Shown: positions 11,182 to 24,000 of the stretch, piece after piece
Layout: the number at the start of each line of letters is the position of its first letter
Numbering within the stretch: the stretch's first letter is position 1
Origin: Glycine soja
Taxonomy: Eukaryota; Streptophyta; Magnoliopsida; Fabales; Fabaceae
DNA: 64,000 nucleotides
Assembly: GCF_004193775.1 (NCBI RefSeq)
Contig: NC_041005.1
Span: 11,348,501 to 11,412,500 of the forward strand
Direction: 5' to 3'
Translations under genes and position numbers: made by a program
The notes under the pieces: generated by a model
Database searches by the model: none
What the model was told of the DNA's origin: nothing
What the model saw: the letters and a program-made list of their open reading frames with translations, nothing else

Positions 11182-12093
11182 TGACAAAAATACCACAAGA
11201 AGGGGAGTTGAATTGAGATTCTAAAACTTTTTATCCTTCCTTTGAAAAAAAAAACAGGTTAATGATAATTTAGAATGAAGAATTGTTTTTGAGTTTAGAA
11301 TGAAAATTCAAGCTACTCAAAATGGAAATGCAAACAACTTTGGAAAATAGTTCTTTTTGCAGTTTAAAGCTTTTTTTTCGAAGATAGTTGTTTACTTAAA
11401 GCCTTTTGATAAAAACAAGTTTATTTTAGCTGTTAATTTGAAAGGTTAATTGGTTTAATGTTTAGACAAACAACACTTTTCAAATTTGTGCAAAGCAAAG
11501 AAAAAAAAAGAAGAGTTCACAAAGCTTTTTATACTAGTTCACCCTAATCTTGAGCTACGTTCAGTTCTCACCCTTCAAGATGAAATTTCACTAATACAAC
11601 TAGCTCACAACTAAACCAGCAACCACTGGAATTCAACAACCTGCTAGTTCCCTAATTGGACTTCAATCTAGCCTCGACTAGATCAACAACACCACTCGAT
11701 TTCACCTTTGCCAATCACTATTGGTTCTTCTACAGAAAAAAAAAAAAAGATGTGTTTTATTGCACAAAATATAGATTTTCTCCTCACAAGAAGGATTCAC
11801 TAAGGAATTAAATCTCACACTTCTATTTAAGAATATTACAGATTTGTAAGTACAATACAAAAGTGAGTCACTCCCACAGAAAGGGTTGAAGTAAAAATGC
11901 AGATTTCTCAATTAGAGTTTGTAAGTACCATTCTTATGTTCAAAAAGTTAGAATCAAGGTCTTCACCATTTTGATGTAGGCTCTGCCATAGCTTCATTTT
12001 GAATTTGATGCTTTTCATGTAGCCTTTGATATGTATTCAATGTAAGGCCTTGTAGTTTAGTATCTTGCTAGGAACCAAGTACTCAGAGGGAAG
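11182..12093 (-). repeat. 5' LTR of the copia element (approximate)
   Basis: On the plus strand it begins TGACAAAAATACCACAAGAA next to the primer site. A similar opening (TGAAGGTAAATATCACAAGA) starts the LTR-like block at 56898, so it looks like a family terminus. The far end is cut or overlain by another LTR fragment at 12094, so the outer border is uncertain. It contains long A runs and no coding signal. Confidence 0.55.
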
Positions 12094-12605
12094 TGTGACA
12101 CTATCTACCCCAACATGCATATAAATGGAAAAAACATATAAAACGCGGAGTCTAATTAAATCAATTTTATTCAATAAAATCGCAAGTAAATCCATGTGCG
12201 TAAAAGGTCCACATTTGCTTCATTGTTACCAAATGCAACTTCTTAGAAACATTTTTGGCTCAAAACAAGGTCGTTCAAGTTTACAAAAGAACTAAAGTTA
12301 AGCAGCAAAATAAAATAAAGTAAAATAACATGTTCGGAACACCATGCAATTAAAATAAAAGCTTATGCCCCAATGTCACATCCTATCACAGCATTGTGTT
12401 CCGACGTCCTCCAACACGAGATTCCTTAAAGCAATTCACCTAGTCATCTGCTCCCACAAACACAAGATTCAAGATCATTATAGGATCCAGACACAAACAA
12501 CACACGGGGAGTGAGTCATCACATTCCTCAATGAATAGAGATAAACATAAGCTTACAAGTATGATATAAATATAACAATAATATAGGTATAACGAAAATA
12601 TAATT
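12094..12605 (-). mobile_element. Truncated LTR fragment related to the 32-2242 solo LTR
   Basis: It begins TGTGACACTATCTACCCC, the reverse complement of the type of end seen at 2225-2242 (GGTAGAGGGTGTTACA). Reading the minus strand, it shares with the solo LTR the block around 1900-2045: 'atgtgatgactcactcc', the cluster around 'GGGAGCAGATGACTAGGTG' and 'GGATGTGACATTGGGGCAT'. It stops where unit A resumes at 12610, so only the 3' 500 bp of the LTR is present. Confidence 0.7.
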
Positions 12606-12609
12606 ATAA

Positions 12610-13168
12610 CTCTAGTCATATTAATTGGAAATAAAAAAAATATTCATATTTTTTCTATGGTAATAAAAAAATTTGAGTTAGTGCCTTGCAATAAACTCTC
12701 CTTACATAGAACACTTTTTTTCTCTCTTCTTCCCGTGGATTTTTATGGGCAAAATCTCTTTGAAGAGCTTTAATTCCTCCACATTTGGGGAAAGACATAT
12801 CCTTTCATCAAATGTGCCTTTCTTTATGATTTCTTTCTCTTCCACTCTACGTATAAAAGTTACTTGTAGTCTTTTCTCCCTACTCAGATGGTTAAGTTTC
12901 CATTATCTGATTTGTATGAAATTGGATTATAATTTTTGTGGTTTGTTTTACTAGGAAACATGTATGTTAAGCAAAGACCTTTTGATTTACCAAAAGCCGA
13001 ACTTGGAAGTGCTGGAAATATTTTAAAGAAAAGCAAGAAACAATTTTGTTTCTCAAAGTGTAAAATGATGCTTAAAGTTACTCTAGGTCAGAAATGGTGC
13101 TTCATACTTTGGTCATATTAACTCTAAAAAAAATTATATTTTTTCTGTAGTAATAAAAAAATTTGAGT
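12610..13168. repeat. Dispersed repeat unit A, copies 2 (tail) and 3
   Basis: 12610-12703 repeats the tail of copy 1 (8420-8513). 12872-13168 repeats its body and part of its tail. The order tail, spacer, body, tail indicates an originally tandem array into which the copia/LTR block was placed. Confidence 0.65.
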
Positions 13169-14363
13169 ACAAAATTTTATTTCCAACAAAAATCAGGAGC
13201 GAAGATGAAGACAAGAGTTGGAATAGGGATGAGGACATGGAACTACATACTCATCCCCGTCCTGTCCCGTTTTCATGCATAATCGTCACCTACACACACA
13301 CACAAACTAGTGGCAAACCTGTACAATGCTTAAGAACTTTGTTATGGGATTATCGACAAATGTCAATAGAATATGACAAATATTTGTGCAATTTTTATTT
13401 GACAATGAGATTATCTTAATTGGCACAAAATAACAAGGACCAAAACCAAAAATTTGTTTTACTATGGACTCAACACAAAGAAAAATTTATTAGGGACCTA
13501 AAACTAAATTTGTTAATTTATGAAGGACCCAAGACATATTTAAGCCTCATATTATTATATACAAAATAATTTATCATGTCTGTCTTTTTGTTGTTGCTTG
13601 TAATATATTAAATTTGATTTTCATCTATGGTTATTCCTATTTTGCATGGTATTATGTTTTTTGATATACAAACTCACCTCAAATTTGCTCCTACACAAAG
13701 GTTTTCATTTTATTGTTAGTTCTTGGTGACCACAGAAAAGAATAGTTTAGACTTTTGTAAACAATATACTCACACATAAACATTTATTCCTTTAACAACA
13801 ATGATGTTAATAAATTGAATATGTATTACATTTATTCCTTATAGAACATTTATTCCTTTAACAACAATGATGTTAATAAATTGAATCATGCTAGTTCACC
13901 TACTAAATTTATGTTCATCCAATACTTGAATCTTATTTGCTGGGGTTGTTTAATCTCATGCACAATGCCAACTTCCTCTGCAATTATTCATTTTCCCTTT
14001 CAATTTAAAAAACAATGCTTCACGGGCATAGATTTCTAACGTTTTAGTAGTCACAGTTACGAGGAGTGGATCAAGGAAGAGTTCAAAGTTGTTACCTTAT
14101 GTGATCAACTTCACAAGAATGAGCAATTAACGAGAGTATTATTGATGCTACTTTTGTTAATGATATGTTATAATGCAGGTTGCAATTCCCTTGTAGTTTC
14201 TATTGCATCTTGGAGAGACAAATCACGTTGGAGATGTATTTGTTGTATATTATTGAAGTTGTGGTATACCTTCTAGTATATGGTATTTTTTTTCCTCTCT
14301 TGACTTGTAGTCCTTTTTAAGTTCATGGATGATGAAAATTAGAAATAGTTACCAAAACAGAAA
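13169..14363. other. Intergenic DNA with a 42-bp direct repeat
   Basis: No gene is seen. A perfect 42-bp repeat beginning aacatttattcctttaac occurs at 13779-13820 and again at 13845-13886, with a 24-bp spacer. The stretch 13420-13560 reads like degraded foldback-transposon DNA ('aaggaccaaaa', 'agggacctaaaac'). Confidence 0.6.
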
Positions 14364-17300
14364 TCATGATACTTTGAGATGCTCCAGAATTGCTGAAATA
14401 TCACACAATCCTCATAGCTCTTCTCTGCATAGATAATGTTGGGGCTATCTTGGGATAACACATCTTCTCTTTTGTAACTCTCTTCACTGCGAAGAAGCCT
14501 TTCATTGCCATATTCAACAGCCCCCTTTAAAACAAGTGTCTTCTGTATGCCAGACACTAGTTCTTCATAATCCGTGTCACCTTTTTCTCCCACAAATACA
14601 ACCACTTTGGATAGATCAATTCCCCACTTAACTGACAGATACCTAAATTCTTAGACAAGAACAATGTCATAAGGTCATTTATTTTACATCTACTTTTATG
14701 TACATTTGAAGTTCCTACATATAATGTGTTGGGAAGAGTCAATTATGTTCCTGACCTTAGTGCTTGTTTTCTTGAAGCAAACAATGGTATCACATTTAAT
14801 CTCAATCCTGCATGTGTATAGACCAGGTTACAGCGTAAGCCTCTCATTCGCAACCTTTGGCGAAGCTCATCTATCTTCTGGATCTGCGATTTGTCATCTT
14901 AAATAACTTACAACATTTAAAAAGTTAAATTGTTCACTTGATTCTTATAGTTGTCTTTAAGTTTTAATCCCTGCAAGAGAAAACTGTAAGTTTTAGTCCC
15001 TATACATATATACATAAATTGATAAAAGTTGTGTTTTGGTTCTTACTCCGTAGCACTAATACCAAAGAAGAATTTTTGGCAATATAAAACCTCTACAAAA
15101 ACTTTATGACGGTGATAAATCGCTACAAAAAATTCTGTAGGGACTAAAACCTAAAATAGGAACAACCGAACAACTATAAAGACCAAGTGAATAGTTTAAC
15201 CTTCAAAAATGTTCATCAAAGAGGTACCTTTTTCAACAAACAAGACAGGTTCAGGTTTCTTTAGGAGCAAGTTATCTTACCATGGCTCCTGGTTTCACAC
15301 TATAGGAGTAGCACCTTGAACTGCAAGCACTAGCATACTCTACGATGTCATTCTCCTCTCCATCATCAACTTTAGCAAACCTCGGTATTGTTGATCTAAT
15401 ATTCTCACCTGGCCATGCATACTCAGCATAGGCCTCATAATCAGTATAAGCCATTAAATCTTTCCATGGATAATACATTTCACTTCCACCGTTGCAAACC
15501 ACAACATCAAATTCTTCCATGTTCACTTGGAAGTTGTTCAATGCTTCAATTGTCTCTTGAAAACTTAAACCAGTTTGCAACATCACACAAACCCTGCCTG
15601 ATCTGATGCCCGGTCGTACGACTTTCATCACATTTATGACAACTGCCTGAAAAGCCTCCTCGGCTATATTTCCATCACTATCATAACAATCAGCAGCTAC
15701 CATAACTAGCCTTTGCCTCCTACCAGGAAAGTAACAACTGGCATTAGAATTGCCAGTGGAAGAGACCCTGCACATGATTGCTTCAATAATTTGCTTCTGC
15801 CTTGCTACAGGGTCCATCTCTCCATTCAGCTTGGAGTCTCCTTCAGTGGAGAATCTAAAAGAAATGTCTTATACATCTCTCAATGAGTCACTTATTCATT
15901 CTTCAGCAATTGGTGTAATTTCCAAGTGGGATGTGGAGCGAGAGTTCCTGCCATACTCAACATGGGAGAGGTAGTTGCGGCAATGTTCAGGCCAAGAAAA
16001 CCGATGGATGTTTTTTAGGCCATTTTTGCGGCATTCTAGCCAAAGATTTTTGTCTGCAACAAGCTTTAACAGTGCTTCTTCTATCGATTTGTGGTCGTGT
16101 GGATCAATCAAGAGTCCATTGTTGAGTGCCTGCAATCATTAGATGCAACACATGGTAGTAAACAAGTATGATTAAATTAAATAGGAGGTTGCTAAAGTGT
16201 TGTTAATGATAACCTTGACTATGAATTGACTAATTGTCTGTAAATATGAAATATGCAGTAAGTGAAATGTAAAAATATCACAAAAAGGATTTATAGTATA
16301 CCTTCAGAATATCCACTGGCCCTCCATTTTTTGTTGCAACAACAGGTAAACCATAAGCTACAGCCTGTAGCGTGGGAGGAACAAGGAAGGTCATGTAATT
16401 TTCATATTTTTCACATAATTGACTTCTGTAAATCATAATTCATAAGTTGATTGCCACTGAGCCTATTATCTACCTGAAATAATAACAGCTTGAGGTTTAG
16501 TGGTTACCTCGATCAGTGTGAGACCAAATGGTTCCATCAGGGTTGGGTTGATAAAACTCCCTTCAAGAGATAAAAACACCATGTGTTACTGTTAGCAAAT
16601 ATAATATTCAAAAAAGAAAAGGCAGTTACAGTCAGCTAAACTATTGAGACAATAATTAATACTTGTAGATTTGATTATTTAATAAATGAGTTTAATAGGA
16701 TTGAGAACTAAGCTCCACCTATTTTGCATTGAAGTTTTTATACTACCATCAATGTAATATTAGCCTAGTTTCTTTGCTTTGTCTATCAAGTTGAAAGATA
16801 GTATTTATCATTTAATGACTTTGTACAAAGAATAGACTAGATTTCACATCTTATCAAAGTCAATACAAAATCAGGCGTTATCAATTTTTCTTCAAAGAAT
16901 GCACTTTAGTCTTTGCAGCCAGACGATATATTTCTAGAACTTCAGATTGCTTATGATGCTTGGGATAAGCCACTTAACCATACAAATCATACTTGTCAAT
17001 GAGTTTGAGCACCATGGTAAGAACAACAGAGCTGTTGTTAGACATTTCTTCAATGTCATCTCTGTTGCCAAGTATGAGGGTCTGTTATAAAAGCAGAAAT
17101 ATATTGCTTGATCACAAGCTGATAATCATATGATATGGCAAATCTGCATGTTTTCAAAATATAAATGGAAAATTCACCGAGTTAGCTAGTTTTCTTAGGG
17201 TCTGGCATTCCCCAAAAGCCTTGAGCAAATTCATGACATTTTTCTTCGGGTCAGGATAGGACAGGGCTAGTATTGTTGGTTTGTGAGGATTTGTGAAAAA

Positions 17301-19130
17301 TCTCATTATCTGCATGGGCACATCATAACTCATCTTGAGATACAGGTATAAATATTTAAGGAGAAAAGGTTATAATTCTTTATACATCAAATAATCCCTC
17401 AATTTTTTTATTCTCAAAAGCATTGATCACAATATTTACAAGTACAACCAATCTAAAACTCAAAATATATTGAAGTAATAATAAAAAACAAAAAAAAGTT
17501 CATGCTGAAGTTTTTTTTTAATATTAGCTAGAATTTTTTCATTGGTTCTGCTTTATAAGCAATGTGCTCATGCAATGCAAGAATTGCTCTAGTGAAAAGA
17601 TGGTAGTTGTAGGGAAGATTTTAAGACCTCAGACCAAATTGGAGGCAAGTTCCTTTTGCTTTGAGCTCTGTCAGATCCAATGAGTGTGAGTTGAGGTCCC
17701 CCTCACCTTCCACCGAGTCTTGTGTTGTGGCATAGCTGAAGTCCATGCCTGGAGGAATTACCTGATGACAAGATTCAGCAGGACACACACTTAAGCATAT
17801 GTGAACATTGTTTGAAAAGAAGATAGTGACATTTGTGCATACCACCATCCTTGACATGTGTCTTCCAAGGCAACTCACTCTGCGTCTTCTCCTGACCCTA
17901 AGCTTCCTCTCCAACTTGAGATCAAACCCATCATACAGTCCCCATTGCTCTTCAATCTCTTGCCTTGTGCTAGTGACAACCATTTCAGTAGCATCCACAC
18001 CTAACTCCTCAGCCTCAATCCTCCTCATGATCTTGTAGGTTGCATTTATGGCCTCCCTAGAGAGCCTCCCTTGCATCAACAATTGCTCAAACTTGTTCCG
18101 GCCTAACGAGTGGCCTGAGAGCACCATAGGCACATTTAATGCACCTGATAAGTGTGCTGCTACCTCCCCAGCATCAGCATAGTGACCAGGGATAACATAA
18201 GGCCATGTTGGCTTCCCACCATTCACTTGCTCCCCTAAAACTCTTGCCATGTTAACAATGTGACTTAGAGCCATCCACAAATTCAGGCAAGTGAGGCCAA
18301 AGTGATTCTTTTGGTATGTACCTGCAAAAATCAAATGTGTTGTACTAATCAAGATCCATTTTATGACCATACCCCGAATGGAAACTCACGCGTGGTAATT
18401 ACTTATCACGATGTCCACATGGAAGACGAATGATGTATGCTTCCCCACAGTCACTGCCATCAGAGGGGCATGACAACATCTCAATAGGCTCTCCATAGCC
18501 AGAGTCCACTTCTACTGGTGAAGCTATTTGTCTAGTCAATAGATCAACACGGTAAATTCCTTTTGTGTTGGCTAGAGCACGAGCAAGTTTCACTACATAT
18601 TTCACCTGAAATTAATTGATCAGTCATGGCTGCTGAGGACATAATTCTCCTGTCACAATTTGCCAATATGTGTCTAGAGAAAAAAAAAAGCAGGAAACGC
18701 TTTATTATGCTTAAGTTTGGTTCTTAACAAGGCATAATGTTATAGGACAAAAAGAAATGCTATTGGTAACACAGTCTTTTTAGCATGTTCTTTTTTTTTT
18801 TTTGCTACATCATCACAGGTTTTTTATTATTATTGGTTAAAGTTTATTAAAAATCATCAAAGTTTGTATATATCATTTTGTATTTAATGAATTTCACTCA
18901 TAATTTTGTACTAGTTTATACTTATCAATAAATTTTAATCCATAAAAAAAATATATTAGAAGAAGTGTGTTACTCAGGGTGTTGCTAGCCCTCCTGGATA
19001 ATTTGTTGTACCCAAAATGAAAATTGACCCATGAAATACAAATATAGTAGCAAAACAAACAGGTACTTGACCACCAGTATCAGAATCTCTCCCAAGTTCC
19101 ACATTTTCTCCTCGTACCAAACCATGAATA
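14364..19130 (-). pseudogene. Sucrose-phosphate synthase pseudogene (SPS4F/family C-like)
   Basis: Eleven exons keep SPS order and GT-AG borders: 19130-19067, 18605-18399, 18321-17843, 17761-17628, 17309-17178, 17081-16905, 16560-16508, 16364-16302, 16129-15281, 14883-14756 and 14642-14364. Visible are G-R-D-S-D-T-G-G-Q, the glycosyltransferase block [20 protein letters not shown], and the C-terminal phosphatase-like part with V-F-V-G-E-K-G-D-T-D-Y. SPS makes sucrose-6-phosphate from UDP-glucose and fructose-6-phosphate in the cytosol. Lesions: a 2-base loss in exon 3 near 18266; about 1 base lost in exon 4 near 17665; TAA at 16976-16974 (G-Q-V to G-stop-V); one T lost in the seventh exon; TGA at 15898-15896 and TAA at 15871-15869; a 2-base gain near the C-terminus (about 14403). 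The 5' exons are absent at the MULE border. Kept introns make it a duplicated, not retro-copied, pseudogene. Confidence 0.9.
14928..15202. mobile_element. Foldback MITE in an SPS-pseudogene intron
   Basis: The ends are imperfect inverted repeats. 'gttcacttgattcttatagttg' on the left pairs with 'caactataaagaccaagtgaat' on the right, followed inward by 'ttttaatccctgca' against 'gtagggactaaaac'. There is no coding capacity. It sits between the exons at 15281 and 14883. I could not fix the target duplication. Confidence 0.55.
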
Positions 19131-19164
19131 CTACAGTGATAACATTAAAACTGTAAAAATAATA

Positions 19165-19432
19165 GGCAAAATTGCACTTTTGGTCCCCCAATTTTACCCC
19201 AGTTTCGGATTTGGTCCCCCTATAATTTTATTCACAAAGTTGGTCCCCCATTTTTGTAAATCGCTGCAATGTTGGTCCGGGGCGCCCAATTGAACGTTGA
19301 CCGTTAGCCTCAATTAGCCTCGGATGTTGATTGCCATGTGTCAACGTCTGATTGGTTTGATGGAAAGGCTTGGTTTTTTTTACCCTGTTGTGATGTGGTA
19401 AAAATTTGGTGACGTTGAGGATTTAACCTAGC
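19165..19432. repeat. MULE left terminal inverted repeat
   Basis: This arm of about 268 bp pairs with the inverse of 24570-24806. It is rich in 'ttggtccccc' phrases, which also build the arms of the foldback element at 60300-61340, so both belong to one TIR family. Confidence 0.85.
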
Positions 19433-19639
19433 CCTAAATGAAAACCCTAAAACATAAGTTATATGCAATCCCTAACCCTAAATTTGATTTGTGCTTCATC
19501 GTGTTCGTATGGGTTATGGTTCAGCGACGTTGTTGGTGTGGAGGTTCGTTTTCTTCTTCGTGGGTGCGTCGTAGGCGTGGTTGGGTCATCGGCGTGGGTG
19601 GGTCGTTGGCGTCACTGCGTCGCTACGTAGTGGTTAACA

Positions 19640-20125
19640 TTCAAGATTTTGTTATCCTCCGTAAACGGCGCCATGGAGAGGAGTTCATCATCGTACACCT
19701 TCGAGGCCCGAAGTCGCGTGTTGTGCCTCTATAACATAGAGGCTCCACTGGTGACATCGTGGACCGAGGATAATCCAGGAAGGCGTTTCTATTGATGTGG
19801 TCTATACAAGGTAAGGAAAAATAATTTCGTAAGGGGTTTGTTATAGGTTATTTGTTGATTCTTTTTGGATATTTTCGGCATGTAGATTACAAGTAGGAAA
19901 GGGTGTAATTATTTTAAGTGGCACAATCCAGTTGCCAACAGTCGTTAGAAGAAAATCGTGGTGGCATCGATGAAGAAAGTTGATGAATTGGAGTTGAGGG
20001 AAAAAGATTTGCAAAGCAGGATCAAGGACATGAAGAGGAAGGAAAATTTTTTAGGGATTCTTTTGGTTGTGTGTTGGGTCTATCTTTGCTTGTTAGTATG
20101 TGTATTATGTATCCGAGGTCTGTAA
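19640..20125 (+). pseudogene. GRF-type zinc-finger protein gene inside the MULE, decayed
   Basis: Two exons (to 19810, and 19886-20125) with a GT-AG intron read E-A-P-L-V-T-S-W-T-E-D-N-P-G-R-R-F-Y, then C-G-L-Y-K, then C-N-Y-F-K-W-H. This is the GRF zinc-finger pattern of small plant proteins. A coiled-coil stretch (K-K-V-D-E-L-E-L-R-E-K-D) and a hydrophobic tail near the C-terminus complete the usual layout. Breaks: the second Cys of the first pair is Tyr (tat at about 19724), a TGA lies just before C-G-L-Y-K near 19792, and a TAG lies near 19949. The frame upstream of 19720 is uncertain. GRF fingers bind nucleic acids in other proteins; the role here is unknown. Confidence 0.65.
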
Positions 20126-21072
20126 TTTGGTGTTGGTGGTATGCAAGTCAATAAGTTGTTGTCATTTTGTAATTAGTTAGGAAGAAAGTGATGTTGATGA
20201 ATTGGTATGTAATGAAATAATATTTATAAAATAATATATTCCTCAATGTACAATTGTGGAATATGCCTAAGTTTGTTGAATTGTGGAATTGTTGAATTGG
20301 TATGTTAGTAATTTGGCTGTGTTTTGAGAATTTAAGCTTGTGAATGTAATCAAATAAAGTATTGTGACTTGAATTTGAGTCATTTTGTTAAAAGGTACAG
20401 TGTTAAGGTTGTAGAGTGTTTTGTGTATCCTTAATTGCACCTAAATTAATGACACAATAAATGACAATCAACACCAACAAAGTAAAAACCAATTTGAAAA
20501 TAGCTTAAATATAATAAAGGCAAATATTCTTCAGTAGCAACTCAAAGTAGTTGTTCCTGAATTGCAAGTTCAGGGCCTAATGAAGGTGATCATATAATAC
20601 AACTGTAAACTTGCTTTCTGCCAAAATTCTAACAACACAAACTACCTAAATTCAACAAGGCATCCATAAAGTCACCATATTTGCAAAAAACAAGGCAGAT
20701 TTAACATTGCAATAAAACATTCTTTCATATTGTGGTTGCTTAGTTACAGCAACTGGTAACAAGTTAAAGAGTGCATTACAAAGCCTCTGAATTAAACATT
20801 CAGACAGAACTAGGTTCCTAAATTAATTACACCCAAAAAACAAGGCAGGTAAAACATTGTTGTGCCAAATATGTCCTTGGCTGGTCCCTTAGCTGATTCG
20901 TGATTGTTGTGTTTCGCTGGTGCTGTCACCTCGTTGATGTCCTGTAGATGGGGTTTGACTTATGCTTGGACCAATGTTTTGTTTCTTTGTTGCAACAGGG
21001 GTGGGACATGATGATTGTCTCTTCAAGTTCTGTCAAAATGTATAACCAAAATCATAAGAATGGTGAATGTAA

Positions 21073-24000
21073 TTAGAATCTGTGATAAATGATATTTACA
21101 ACACTTATGCAACTGAAAAGTACCGTATTTCCCCCTTTTGGAATGGTCCTATCTACAAATGTCTTTCCTTTACATGTCCTTCTATTGTGTCCAATTGCCT
21201 TACAATTTTTACACACTACTGAACTTAACTGTCTTAGCAGGTAGAGCTTTTTGGTAGACTCATCATTTTTCTTGTTCCTTGCTTTCTTTGGTCTTCCAGG
21301 AGCTCTCCTCATGACAGGTGGAAGCATCACTGGTGTCTGCAGAGGAGGCCATAAGTTGGGTCCATTGCATGGGTACACAATAAATGAATATGTGGTGAGC
21401 ATAGTAGACTTCCTACCAAATGCAACAAGTACACATATTCAAATTAAAAAACCATGGTAAAAAAATAATAACATCACTGCAAGAAATTACATAAAACAAC
21501 ACCTGTAATAAGAGTTGACACTGAGTTCTGGTTCAACACCATTGATCCACATGCATGCTATGGAATGAGTGCATGGAATTCCAGTTAACTCCCACTTTCT
21601 ACAAGAACATGTCTGTTGTTTAAGATTGACAACATATTTTTCCATGCCCTTTGACACCTCAAACAAAGACAGATCAGCATCACCACACCAATGAGCCCGC
21701 CATGGTTCATATGCTTTTTTATTCTTTTCCATGATTTGCTGAATTTTAGGACAGATTGACCCCTCATACCTCATCAGGGTAGTCCTCAACTTCACAATTC
21801 TAGAACTTATGTAAAATCGAATTCCCTCCAATAGTGTAATAATTGGCTTATGTTTGTACTCCATTTTTACATTATTGAATGCCTCACACATGTTATTTAC
21901 TTGAAAATCACACTTTGTGTTTACCTTAAAAGCAGACCTTGTCCAACAAGCAGGGTTTAACTTTTGCAAATCATTCCATGCTTCTTCATCATAATTTTTA
22001 ATCTGCAACATGGCTTTTTCCCAGTCAGGGGTAGTTGTTGCTCGAGCTGCCATCCACATCAACTCTTTCATGTGTGCTCCCGGATACTTCTTCTTCTAGT
22101 TACCATACAAATGTTTGACACACAGGCGATGTTCTACGTTTTCACCAAGCTCTTTGATTACCTCAACCAAACCCTGCAAAAAACAGTGGACCAATTAAAT
22201 GAAAGCCATAGTTGATATTAGTTCCAATTAAATATTTACCTTCTGCTGGTCAGAAATGAAAGCCCAAGATCCCTCTTGCATACCATCTAGGTCATCTATC
22301 AACAGATCAATAAACCACTTCCAAGATGAATAATTTTCAAATTCCACTATACCATAGGCAATAGGAAACATTTGATTGTTTCCATCTTTACCTACTGCAG
22401 TCAACAATTGCCCACCAAATTCTCCTTTTAGAAAGCAGCCATCCAATCCTATCAACGACCTGCAAGTTGTTACAAATGCACTCTTACAAGCCTCCAGACA
22501 TACATAAATACGTTCAAAAATTGGACCATGCGGACTTAAATCACACTTGATCTTCACAGTGTTGTTCTTGTTTTTATCTAGTAGCTCTGCAACATAACTT
22601 CTTAAATGTTTATATTGATCTCTGGTTGCACCTTCAATTTTTTCCATTGCTTTAACCTTTGCTCTGTATGCCTGATCCATATTCAATCTGAATCCCCACT
22701 TTTATAAAGCAAAAGCAACTAATGCTTTTAGCCTCATGTCGGGACTATGCATTAATAATGACATCAACCTTTTTGAAACCCACTCAGGTGTAGCTTGACT
22801 GTTTCTGACAGTTCTAAAGCAACAATGCTCATTTTGGAATGAGAGTACCTGTCAATAAGTGGCTTGCATAGACTTGCTCACCCGTAAGTAGAAGGGACAA
22901 TCCTTTTGTTTACAGATTATAGTCACTCTCCTTTTGTCATTTTTTTAAATCTTTAAATTCTTCTTAGACATAACAGCAAAGGTCTTCACAGCCTCTAGAA
23001 TTTGTTTCTTACCACTGAATTGCAGCCCAACTTCAAACTTCACATCTTCATCATTTTCAGTCACCTTAAAATGAGGATATCTAACTTTTGGGGGACCTTC
23101 ATCTTCACTTCCAACTGGAGTATCCAACTCATCAGAATTTTCAGTTTCATAAGCCAAATCAGAATTTATTGGGTCCAGCTTAGTAGGATCAAAATTGCCC
23201 TCAATACTTTGACTAAATGTTTCAGACTCCAACCATGTTGTCCATTCAGAGTTTTATTCAAAATCACTAACTGAATCTTCACTATAGTCACTAGAATCAT
23301 CATCATCATCATCTTCCTCATCACTTTCGTTAGACCCCAGATCATGATCAACTGTGTCAACCCCAACATGAATATCATCCAGACACAGAACAACAACCTC
23401 CATGTCACCCACACCACCAGCCTCCTCTTGAACCTGCACCTCAACCTCAACCAAACCTTCATCATCAACCTGAACCTGACCCTCCACATCAACCTGACCC
23501 TCCACTTGAACCTTACCCTCCACTTCAACCTCAGCCTCCACTAGAACCTCACCCTCCACAACTGGTTTAGCCTCCACTCCATCAATTACAACAACTTCAT
23601 CTCCCTCAACATCATCCAACTTTTTATCACATCTGTCAATTACCCCATCTTCCACATACACTTCCACCACATCAAACCCAACAACATCTTCAGCCAATTG
23701 TAAAATATCAGAGTCACCATTCAGTGGCTTCAACCCTCTCCAAAGTGCCTTTTTAGGGTGCCTGTACCATAAGCACTTGAATGCTTTGTAGCCAATAGAC
23801 TTAATGACCTTCGTCAAGTCAATGTATGACATAGTATCCACATCCCAAACCCATTCTTCTTCAACGATTTCTCCATTGACATACGCAGTGGATGGATTAT
23901 AAATAAACATCCCTCCATGGTGAATCTTTAACCTCACTGTCTATTCTTCAGTTGGCCTGCAAAAACGCGAACGACAACAAAGCCCAAAAAATTAATAAAA

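Larger units (their letters stand above)
8514..12093 (-). mobile_element. Decayed Ty1/copia retrotransposon
   Basis: The block holds a copia gag on the minus strand (11108 down to about 10200) preceded by a primer-binding-like TGGCATCAGAGC (11174-11163) and by LTR-like DNA at 11182-12093. A second LTR-like stretch near 8885-9040 matches 11945-12080 (shared 'tcttcaccatt.tgat' and 'gtagcctttgata' segments), so both LTRs are partly present. Protease, integrase and reverse transcriptase are not recognisable. The stretch 9060-10200 is repeat-like DNA with no readable frame. The outer borders are set by neighbouring repeats and are approximate. Confidence 0.65.

Noticed and set aside
15415..16125. 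Plus-strand ORFs across the SPS C-terminal exon
   Set aside because: They are antisense shadows of the SPS pseudogene reading frame.
14364..19130. Functional sucrose-phosphate synthase gene
   Set aside because: Three nonsense codons, several frameshifts and the missing 5' exons cannot be avoided by any splice choice I could find.
23344..23544. Asn/Leu-rich plus-strand ORF
   Set aside because: It is the antisense shadow of the Val/Glu-rich acidic tract in the MULE transposase N-terminus.
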